DNA from: Methanobacteriota archaeon
GTDB lineage: Archaea; Methanobacteriota; Methanobacteria; Methanobacteriales; Methanobacteriaceae
Reading direction: 5' to 3'
Assembly: GCA_029556335.1 (NCBI GenBank)
Contig: JAKQFA010000006.1
Coordinates: 186,001 to 250,000 of the forward strand
Length of the DNA stretch: 64,000 nt
Shown: in pieces, positions 26,357 through 33,067 of the stretch
How positions within the stretch are numbered: the stretch's first letter is position 1
Layout of the letters: each line of letters opens with the position of its first letter
Made by a program: the position numbers and the translations under genes
Notes under the pieces: generated by a model
The model's database searches: none
What the model was told of the DNA's origin: nothing
What the model saw: only the letters and a program-made list of their open reading frames with translations

Positions 26357-27115
26357 ATGCAACCATTAGCAGGAGCAGCAGGATACGATAAAGGTATATC
26401 TATTTTTAGCCCTGATGGGAGATTATTTCAAGTTGAATATGCCAGAGAAGCTGTTAAAAGAGGTACAACTTCATTGGGGGTAAAGTCATCGGAAGGTGTA
26501 GTACTGGTGGTGGATAAACGACCCACAAGTACACTAGTAGAACCCCAGTCTATAGAAAAAATATTCCAGGTAGATGACCATATTGGGGCTGCGACCTCGG
26601 GTCTGGTGGCTGATGCTCGGGCCCTTATAGAGAAAGCCCGATTAGAATCACAGATTAACAAGATAACCTACAATGAACCCATAGCCGTGGAGATCCTGGC
26701 TAAAAAGATCTGTGACATGAAGCAGATGTACACCCAGCATGGAGGAGTCAGGCCCTTTGGGTCGGCCCTGATCATAGGTGGTGTCAATGACAACGGGTCC
26801 CGTCTATTCGAAACAGACCCCAGCGGTGCTCTTATAGAATATAAAGCCACTGCTATAGGGGCGGGAAGGGCAATAGCTATGGAAGTCTTCGAAAAAAATT
26901 ACGCCGAAGATATAACACTTGCTGATGCTATCGAACTGGCATTAGATGCGATTTACGAAGCAACTGAGGGTAAAACAACCAATGAAAGTGTGGAAATCGC
27001 CGTTATTGAGGAAAAAACCCACAGTTATCGCAAACTAAGTGATGATGAGATGTCGGAGCATGTGGAAGAACTTCTCATCAGAAAGTCCAAGGAGGACGAG
27101 ATAGAAGAGGAATAA
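26357..27115 (+). CDS. psmA: Proteasome subunit alpha
   Basis: The 252-residue alpha subunit of the 20S proteasome begins with YDKGISIFSPDGRLFQVEYA, the alpha-type signature, and has the N-terminal gate helix that alpha subunits carry. It lacks the N-terminal threonine nucleophile of beta subunits. Seven copies form each outer ring, gating access and docking the PAN ATPase. AGAGAGGTATAAACC provides the ribosome binding site. Its place in the exosome superoperon is conserved in archaea. Confidence 0.97.
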   Translation: MQPLAGAAGYDKGISIFSPDGRLFQVEYAREAVKRGTTSLGVKSSEGVVLVVDKRPTSTLVEPQSIEKIFQVDDHIGAATSGLVADARALIEKARLESQINKITYNEPIAVEILAKKICDMKQMYTQHGGVRPFGSALIIGGVNDNGSRLFETDPSGALIEYKATAIGAGRAIAMEVFEKNYAEDITLADAIELALDAIYEATEGKTTNESVEIAVIEEKTHSYRKLSDDEMSEHVEELLIRKSKEDEIEEE

Positions 27116-27118
27116 AGC

Positions 27119-27814
27119 ATGGTTGCCCTTGAAGATGCAGTTATAGCCCGATTAGAATATTACGGGGAGCGATTTGAAGTTCTGGTAGATCCAGATCTGG
27201 CATCTGATTTTAAAAGGGGAGAATCCATCAACATTGATGAAATACTGGCCGTGGAAGAGGTTTTTAAAGACGCCAAAAAAGGGGATAAGGCTTCAGAAGA
27301 AGCTATGATTAAGGCCTTCCAGACTGCAGACCCCCTGGAGGTGGCTGCTGCCATTATCCGAAAAGGAAATGTGCAACTCACAGCCCAACAAAGAAGGGAT
27401 ATGCAGGAGGAAAAGAGGAGAAGTATAGTGGCTAAAATAACCAGAGAAGCCATAAATCCCCAGACTAAACTTCCCCATCCTGCTAGAAGGATCGAAATAG
27501 CCATGGAAGAAGCTAAAATTCATGTTGATCCCTTCAAAAGCGTGGATGAACAGGTTGTCACGGTTTTAAAGGCCATTCGCACCAAGATTCCCATAAGGTT
27601 TGAAAAGGTGAGGGTGGCTATCAGGATACCTGGAGAAGCCACTGGAAAAGTCTATGGCGTAATACCCGAATACGGAGAAACCAAAAAAGAAGAATGGCAG
27701 CAAGATGGCTCCTGGATAGCTGTGGTGGAGATCCCCGGTGGTTTACAGGAGAGTTTCTACCAAAAACTGAGCGAAATTACCCATGGACAGGTGGAAACTA
27801 GATTAATGAAATAA
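27119..27814 (+). CDS. sdo1: Ribosome maturation protein SBDS (Sdo1)
   Basis: The 231-residue protein is the archaeal SBDS homologue. It has the three SBDS parts: an N-terminal FYSH domain (RLEYYGERFEVLVDP, GESINIDE), a central helical domain (LTAQQRRDM) and a C-terminal ferredoxin-like domain (FEKVRVAIRIP). SBDS helps release the anti-association factor aIF6 from the 50S subunit. It starts 3 bases after psmA, with GAGG inside psmA as ribosome binding site. Confidence 0.95.
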   Translation: MVALEDAVIARLEYYGERFEVLVDPDLASDFKRGESINIDEILAVEEVFKDAKKGDKASEEAMIKAFQTADPLEVAAAIIRKGNVQLTAQQRRDMQEEKRRSIVAKITREAINPQTKLPHPARRIEIAMEEAKIHVDPFKSVDEQVVTVLKAIRTKIPIRFEKVRVAIRIPGEATGKVYGVIPEYGETKKEEWQQDGSWIAVVEIPGGLQESFYQKLSEITHGQVETRLMK

Positions 27815-27847
27815 ACTTCTTTTTAAGCCTTTTAAAGGAGGCACAAA

Positions 27848-28573
27848 GTGATATTAGTAGAAGATAAAGATATAGTGGTTCCAGGGGAGATTCTGGCCGA
27901 AGGAGAATACTACGCTGGGCGAGGAACATTCAAGGATGATTCGAAGATCTGTTCTGCCCTGGTGGGGCTGGTGGCCATACGTGATGATAAAATAAGTGTA
28001 CTGCCCCTGCAAAGCAAGTACATTCCCAAGAGGGGGGATGTGGTTATTGGAAAGATCACCGAGGTCAGATTCTCCATGTGGAATGTGGATATTAACTCTC
28101 CCTATTCCGGAATCCTACCTGCATCCGACGTGTTCGGAAGGGAAAAAAGAGATATGAACAAGGCCTTCAATGTAGGTGACATACTTTTTATGCGTGTGGT
28201 GGATGTGGATGAGGTTAAAAAGGTTAAATTGGGCCTTAAAGGCCGCGGTCTAGGTAAATTCCGGGGAGGAATACTGGTGGAAATTACTCCCACCAAGGTA
28301 CCCCGCCTTATAGGTAAGAAGGGATCCATGATTAACATGATCAAAGACCACACTAAATGTGAAGTGGTCGTGGGCCAGAATGGTCTGGTATGGGTAAAAG
28401 GAAAACCAGAAATGGAAAGAGTGGTGGAAAAGGTAATAAAAACCATTGAAACAGAAGCTCACACTTCTGGCTTAACTGATCGTATTCGAGTAATGTTAAA
28501 TCAGCTCCTGGATATTGAGGAAGACGTAAACAAAGAAGAAGAGGAAGATTACAAAGAGGAATTAATTCAATAA
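27848..28573 (+). CDS. rrp4: Exosome RNA-binding subunit Rrp4
   Basis: The 241-residue protein has the Rrp4 layout: N-terminal domain (VPGEILAEG), an S1 domain in the middle (RGDVVIGKITEVRFSMWNVDI) and a C-terminal KH domain (RLIGKKGSMINMIKD). Three copies cap the archaeal exosome and feed RNA into the Rrp41-Rrp42 ring. The start is GTG at 27848, preceded by AAAGGAGGCACAAA, a strong site. An acidic tail (EEDVNKEEEEDYKEEL) ends the protein. Confidence 0.96.
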   Translation: MILVEDKDIVVPGEILAEGEYYAGRGTFKDDSKICSALVGLVAIRDDKISVLPLQSKYIPKRGDVVIGKITEVRFSMWNVDINSPYSGILPASDVFGREKRDMNKAFNVGDILFMRVVDVDEVKKVKLGLKGRGLGKFRGGILVEITPTKVPRLIGKKGSMINMIKDHTKCEVVVGQNGLVWVKGKPEMERVVEKVIKTIETEAHTSGLTDRIRVMLNQLLDIEEDVNKEEEEDYKEELIQ

Positions 28574-28576
28574 GGG

Positions 28577-29314
28577 GTGATTAATATTATAACCAATCGC
28601 GACTTAGAAGTAAAAAGCGAAGCAAAAGGCTCTGAGAGGCCGGATGGTAGAGCTTATAATGAGTTAAGGCCCTTAAAAATAGAGGCTGGAGTCTTAGAAA
28701 GAGCAGATGGTTCTGCTTATCTTGAGTTCGGTGACAACAAAGTTTTAGCGGCTGTATACGGGCCACGAGAATTTCATATACGCCGGTTTTTAAAACCTAA
28801 CATGGCAGTACTGCGATGTAGGTATAACATGGCTCCTTTTTCAGTAGAAGACAGGAAAAGGCCAGGTCCAGACCGTAGATCACTAGAAATATCCAAATTA
28901 ACTTCAGAAGCATTATCCCCAGCAGTTTTCCTGGAAAAATTTCCCAGATCATCTATAGACGTATTCATTGAGGTTCTCCAAGCAGAAGGAGGCACCCGCT
29001 GTGCAGGGATAACAGCAGCGTCGGTGGCCTTGGCAGATGCAGGTATACCAATGAGAGATATGGTGGTGGCATGTGCCGCTGGAAAGGCCAACGGCCAGAT
29101 AGTTATGGATCTTTCTGAATGGGAGGATAAGGAAGGTGAAGCCGATGTTCCAGTGGCCATTATGCCCCGTACCGGTGAAATCACTTTACTACAGATGGAT
29201 GGCCAACTAACGAAAGATGAGTTTGAACAAGCCCTGGACTTGGCCAAAGAAGGCTGTATGAAAATTAGCGTAGAACAGAAAAAGGCCATAAAGAACAGGT
29301 ATGGTGGTGATTAA
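28577..29314 (+). CDS. rrp41: Exosome catalytic subunit Rrp41
   Basis: The 245-residue RNase PH-type protein contains ERKRPGPDRR-like motifs (EDRKRPGPDRRSLEISKL) and the catalytic-region segment LLQMDGQLTKDEF. It phosphorolytically degrades RNA in a hexamer with Rrp42. The N-terminus is uncertain: the only canonical in-frame codon near the family start is GTG at 28577, which is itself part of the AGGGGTGAT ribosome-binding-like sequence. ATT (28586) or ATA (28589) would have normal spacing. Downstream residues agree with the family from about RPDGRAYNELRP. Confidence 0.95.
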   Translation: MINIITNRDLEVKSEAKGSERPDGRAYNELRPLKIEAGVLERADGSAYLEFGDNKVLAAVYGPREFHIRRFLKPNMAVLRCRYNMAPFSVEDRKRPGPDRRSLEISKLTSEALSPAVFLEKFPRSSIDVFIEVLQAEGGTRCAGITAASVALADAGIPMRDMVVACAAGKANGQIVMDLSEWEDKEGEADVPVAIMPRTGEITLLQMDGQLTKDEFEQALDLAKEGCMKISVEQKKAIKNRYGGD

Positions 29315-29315
29315 G

Positions 29316-30107
29316 ATGCAGCCCATAGTTCCTGAAATTACCAGAATTAGTGTAACCAACCTCATAAACAAGGGTGAAAGAACCGATGGTCGATCATTGG
29401 ACCAGTACCGGGAAATATCAGTGGAAACCGGGGTAATAAAAAAGGCAGAGGGTTCGGCCCGGGTCAAAATAGGCAACACTCAGATAATGATTGGTATCAA
29501 ACCACAAATCGGCGAACCATTCCCTGACACTCCCAATGTGGGAGTTTTTATGACCAACTCTGAACTGGTACCCATGGCAGCTCCAAACTTTGAACCAGGC
29601 CCCCCTGATGAACGTTCCGTGGAACTTTCCAGGGTCACTGACCGTGGTATAAGGGAAGGTAAGATCATTGATCTGGAAAAATTAGCCATAATTCCCGGAA
29701 AGAAGGTGTGGATGATCTTCATAGACATGCACATCTTGGATTACGATGGAAACCTCATGGATGCCGCTGCATTGGGGGCCATGGCTGCTTTAATGGATAC
29801 CAAGATCCCAACTGCTACAGTGGAGGATGATGAAGTGGTAATTGATCACGAAAACATGCAGCCATTACCCCTTAACGACAAGACCGTCATGACTACCATG
29901 GCTAAGATAGGGAACGAACTGGTGGTAGATCCTTCACTGGAAGAAGAAGGGATTATGGGGGCTCGAATATCAATTGGTGTCCGTAGTGACGGGGCCATCT
30001 GCTCAATGCAAAAGGGTGGTGAAAGGCCTTTCAAGAAGGAAGAAATCCTTAAGGCCATTGACCTGGCCCAGGAAAAGACCAATGAACTATTCAAGTACAT
30101 CCCCTAA
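29316..30107 (+). CDS. rrp42: Exosome non-catalytic subunit Rrp42
   Basis: The product has 263 residues from the ATG at 29316, which follows GGTGGTGATTAAG; an earlier in-frame ATG at 29301 lacks a good site. It has the RNase PH fold without the phosphate-binding arginine pair of Rrp41 and is structurally required in the hexamer. Recognised segments are GERTDGRSLDQYR and PEVD-like acidic turns (FEPGPPDERSVELSR). It begins just after the rrp41 stop, in keeping with paired expression. Confidence 0.95.
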   Translation: MQPIVPEITRISVTNLINKGERTDGRSLDQYREISVETGVIKKAEGSARVKIGNTQIMIGIKPQIGEPFPDTPNVGVFMTNSELVPMAAPNFEPGPPDERSVELSRVTDRGIREGKIIDLEKLAIIPGKKVWMIFIDMHILDYDGNLMDAAALGAMAALMDTKIPTATVEDDEVVIDHENMQPLPLNDKTVMTTMAKIGNELVVDPSLEEEGIMGARISIGVRSDGAICSMQKGGERPFKKEEILKAIDLAQEKTNELFKYIP

Positions 30108-30161
30108 GTTTTGAACCCTTAGGTGAAAGAAGAGTAGAATATAAAATTTAAGGTGATATTA

Positions 30162-30431
30162 ATGGCAAGAACCAAGAAAGTCGGCATTACCGGCAGATTT
30201 GGTCCTCGTTATGGTAGGAAGGCTAAGAAAACCGTGAGGACCATTGAAGAAAATATGAAGAAAAAGCACTTATGTCCTCAGTGTGACCGACCTGCTGTAA
30301 AGAGGGTTTCTCGAGGAATATGGAAGTGCAAAAAGTGCAACACCGTATTTACTGGAGGAGCTTACATGCCCGCCACCCCGGTGGGTAAAACCGCTGCCCG
30401 TAACATAAAAAGGATCGTTGGAGGATTATAG
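30162..30431 (+). CDS. rpl37ae: 50S ribosomal protein L37Ae
   Basis: The 89-residue product starts at the ATG at 30162, which follows AAGGTGATATTA. A C-x2-C...C-x2-C zinc ribbon (LCPQCDRPAV, then WKCKKCNTVF) identifies L37Ae. It is basic (RTKKVGITGRFGPRYGRK at the N-terminus) and binds the large-subunit rRNA. The next gene (rpoP) starts right at its stop codon. Confidence 0.95.
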   Translation: MARTKKVGITGRFGPRYGRKAKKTVRTIEENMKKKHLCPQCDRPAVKRVSRGIWKCKKCNTVFTGGAYMPATPVGKTAARNIKRIVGGL

Positions 30432-30563
30432 TTGTACAAGTGCTCAAAATGCGGTACTTTAGTGGATGTAAAAGGATACACAGAAGCTAAATGTCCTAGC
30501 TGCCGTTATAGGATACTATTTAAAGAAATTCCTCCTGTTAGAAGGTCAGTTAAAGCCCGATAA
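30432..30563 (+). CDS. rpoP: DNA-directed RNA polymerase subunit P (Rpb12-like)
   Basis: This 43-residue gene begins with TTG at the base after the L37Ae stop; GGAGG near 30420 is its ribosome binding site. The protein has two CxxC pairs forming a zinc ribbon: YKCSKCGTL and AKCPSCRYRIL, followed by a short basic tail. It is the archaeal counterpart of eukaryotic Rpb12/RPC10. It is easily missed because of its size and TTG start. Confidence 0.92.
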   Translation: MYKCSKCGTLVDVKGYTEAKCPSCRYRILFKEIPPVRRSVKAR

Positions 30564-30568
30564 ATGGC

Positions 30569-31063
30569 ATGTTAATAACCACCTCTCGGAGACCATCACC
30601 AAGAACCAGGAGCTTTGCCCGCGCCCTGGAAAGGGTTTTACCCTCCAAATATCTTAACCGGGGGAAAATGAGTCTACGGGAAGTTTTCCTGAAGGGTAAA
30701 GAACTTGGCTTCTCTCCATTGATGGTTATTTCGGAGAGAGATGGGAATCCCAGTCGCCTGGAGTTTTTCACCAGCAATGAGAAACCCGAGGCATATATCT
30801 TAATTAATGTGGATCTTTCTAAGCCGAGGGGGAAGATTGATACCGAAAATTTGACTTTCCATTGTGAAGAACCGGAACTTTCCCACTTATTGAGTAAATA
30901 TCTTAAGATAAAGTTGGTTAACGAAAATTATAGTGACAAGTACAATCGAATTTGGATAAAGACCGGCCCGGCTCAAAGAACAATAATGGAGTTTTATGAT
31001 AATAAGGGAAACTTAATCCAGCCCAGGATATATTTGAGGGAATGGAAAGAGGTTGTTTGGTGA
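30569..31063 (+). CDS. Brix domain ribosome biogenesis protein
   Basis: The 164-residue protein has the archaeal Brix fold: MLITTSRRPSPRTRSFARAL at the start and a middle region SPLMVISERDGNPSRLEF. Brix proteins such as Imp4 and Rpf2 assist rRNA processing and 60S assembly in eukaryotes. No clear ribosome binding site precedes the ATG, so translation is probably coupled to rpoP, which ends 5 bases earlier. The Pcc1 reading frame begins 4 bases before the stop. Confidence 0.85.
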   Translation: MLITTSRRPSPRTRSFARALERVLPSKYLNRGKMSLREVFLKGKELGFSPLMVISERDGNPSRLEFFTSNEKPEAYILINVDLSKPRGKIDTENLTFHCEEPELSHLLSKYLKIKLVNENYSDKYNRIWIKTGPAQRTIMEFYDNKGNLIQPRIYLREWKEVVW

Positions 31064-31311
31064 TTCTTCAGGGAGTAGAAATTCAAATTGAGGTTGAACT
31101 AGATGGACAGGAAGAGGCTGAAATAGTGTATGGTGCCTTGAAACCAGAGATAAAATCTTCACCTTCATCTAGAACCCGGAGTTGGGTGAAGATAAAGGAT
31201 AAAAAACTCATTCTGGAAGTGGAAGCCAGGGATTCCACCTCGCTAAGAGCGGCTGTTAACTCTTATTTAAGGTGGATCAATTTATCCTGCCAGATACTGG
31301 AGTTAAGCTAA
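31060..31311 (+). CDS. pcc1: KEOPS complex subunit Pcc1
   Basis: The product has 83 residues from a GTG at 31060, preceded by GAGGT; it overlaps the Brix gene stop. It matches the small Pcc1 dimerisation subunit of KEOPS, which makes N6-threonylcarbamoyladenosine (t6A) at position 37 of tRNAs. Characteristic parts are VEIQIEVELDGQEEAEIVYGA and DSTSLRAAVNSYLRWI. In-frame ATG at 31042 and TTG at 31057 are alternatives. Other KEOPS genes are not in this window. Confidence 0.88.
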   Translation: MILQGVEIQIEVELDGQEEAEIVYGALKPEIKSSPSSRTRSWVKIKDKKLILEVEARDSTSLRAAVNSYLRWINLSCQILELS

Positions 31312-31368
31312 TTTGTGTAATAGGATCGATAGAAACACTGAACATTTTTAAAAGATTGAGGTGATAGA

Positions 31369-31734
31369 ATGGAGATACCCCAAAATATTCAACATCAACT
31401 GGCCCAGTTCCAGCAAATGCAACAACAAGCCCAGGCAATATCCGTGCAGAAGCAAAACGTGGATTTACAGACTCGTGAAACCGAAAAAGCATTAGAAGAA
31501 TTAAAAAAAGCTAATGATGATGATGACGTTTACAAAACTGCTGGTAACTTGCTTATAAAAGTTGAAAAAGTTTCTTTAACTGAGGAACTGGAGGAAAAAC
31601 TGGAAACACTCCAACTCAGAGAGAAAACCATAAAGCGTCAGGAAGAACGGGTTATGAAAAAACTGCAAGAAATGCAGGAATCCATACAGGAAGCAATGCA
31701 AACTACCGGAATACAACCGGGGATGGGTAATTGA
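31369..31734 (+). CDS. pfdB: Prefoldin subunit beta
   Basis: The 121-residue protein is mainly two coiled-coil helices (residues 5-45 and 75-112) joined by a beta hairpin (VYKTAGNLLIKVE), as in prefoldin beta. It passes unfolded proteins to the thermosome. GAGGTGATAGA precedes the ATG. The stop overlaps the start of the DUF3194 gene by four bases. Confidence 0.95.
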   Translation: MEIPQNIQHQLAQFQQMQQQAQAISVQKQNVDLQTRETEKALEELKKANDDDDVYKTAGNLLIKVEKVSLTEELEEKLETLQLREKTIKRQEERVMKKLQEMQESIQEAMQTTGIQPGMGN

Positions 31735-31994
31735 GGAAACTCACGGCAATTGAATTGGATGAACTTTCCACTGCGGCGGCTCAAGCCGCCCAGGACCACA
31801 TCCTGTCCATGGTATCTAAAAAAGAAGTTATCGACCTAGACATATATGTTGAACTTACTTTCAACGATGCATTGGATGTAGATGTGACTGTGGAACTATT
31901 TTTAGATGATCTATCAACTGTTAATCCTGAAAAACTTGCAGATGGAGCAGTTGAACATGCTATCCTGATTATTGATAGATTCATGGATGATTAA
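31731..31994 (+). CDS. DUF3194 family protein
   Basis: The 87-residue acidic protein starts with TTG at 31731, overlapping the prefoldin stop as TTGA. It has an N-terminal helix (DELSTAAAQAAQDHILSMV) and a beta-rich middle (VIDLDIYVELTF, LDVDVTVELFLDD). I assign it to DUF3194, a euryarchaeal family found after prefoldin beta. Its function is unknown; coupling to prefoldin beta suggests a link to protein folding or to the operon's RNA-processing theme. It is the last gene of the superoperon. Confidence 0.75.
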   Translation: MRKLTAIELDELSTAAAQAAQDHILSMVSKKEVIDLDIYVELTFNDALDVDVTVELFLDDLSTVNPEKLADGAVEHAILIIDRFMDD

Positions 31995-33067
31995 ACTTTT
32001 TATAATTGTATAGAGCTATCAATTGTTAATTTTTGTTGTAATAAAAATCGAACTATTTTTAGGAAATTGGTAATACTTACTAATAAAAAAGTATTTATAA
32101 TGATAGATGCAATCTACTTACTGTGTCACACCATGGCAAATCCCGGGAGGTATGGCTTATTATTTAGCCATATGTCCCTTATATTGAACCAGGGCATCAA
32201 AAAATTTTGCTCAAACGTATTGAAATGCCCTGTTCACATTTATCTAAATATAACCCTCCTTACTGGAATGGGGGTCTTAGCCATTGATCCCTACTTCCAC
32301 ATTAATGTCTTATTTTAAAATGTAGATTTTTTTTGAGATTGAAGATACTTTCAACAAAAAAATCTTATAGAATAATCCAGTTAGATACTTTTTTTTATTC
32401 AAGGAAGTTTCAATACAGGATCAATTAGGAAACCAATAAGGCCCCACATTATAAGATGGAGATAAACAATCACCCCAGTAAAGGAAATCCGCTACAATGC
32501 CACTCTGGGGGGGTTTAATATGAATAGTCACCGGAGCATCGGGAAAAGATAACAGTAACTCTCAGGGGTGAGGGAACAGATAGTAAAGGATTGACCACTG
32601 TGGCAACAGCAAAGAATAAAGGTGTAAATTATGGTTTCACCTGTTCGGTGGAAAACATTAAAAGATACAGGGTCAGGAAAAAGATGATTATGATCCAGTT
32701 GGTCACTCCTTTGGCTTGGAGGTAATAACTCGTAAATTCAATTTAGTCCGGATTTTTTTAATTTTGATGGCTGCAATTTGCTATTTTTAGCTTATAACTG
32801 GGCATAAATGGTAGGATTTTACGTGCACGTAGTGGTGAAGGACAAATCCAAGTAGAAATTGAATTTTTAAGATTAAATTTTCCTATATAAACCTACTAGA
32901 GTATTACTTTTTAAGGTAAAAATTCCCCTATTGTATTAATTTCATAGTTTGTATTAAATTTCTGCCGCGAATCGCTAAACCAGTCATAACACAAATATTA
33001 TATACAGTATTACAACACAGTGGGGTTGACTTTTAATAAGTCAAACAAAATTGAAGGAGGTGAAAAG
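31995..33067. other. Long intergenic region after the exosome superoperon
   Basis: About 1.07 kb holds no gene I can defend. The frame at 32067-32318 lacks a ribosome binding site and family resemblance. A group of hairpins lies at 32154-32232, including 8-bp arms at 32190-32197 and 32225-32232. A stop-free but start-less frame spans 32528-32725 and continues, after a frame change, in open frame to about 32790 (the stretch DYDPVGHSFGLEV); it may be a decayed gene. The last 80 bases contain the promoter and leader of the following surface protein gene. Confidence 0.5.
32994..33005 (+). promoter_or_regulatory. TATA box of the surface protein gene
   Basis: AATATTATATAC lies about 65-75 bases before the start codon at 33068. 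A nearly identical ATATTATATACAGT occurs about 50 bases upstream of cbiC at 48029-48042. It would give a leader of roughly 40 bases, which contains a 7-bp inverted repeat (33026-33044). Confidence 0.55.

Noticed and set aside
32067..32318. 83-codon open frame in the intergenic region
   Set aside because: No ribosome binding site and no family resemblance; it lies over the hairpin cluster.
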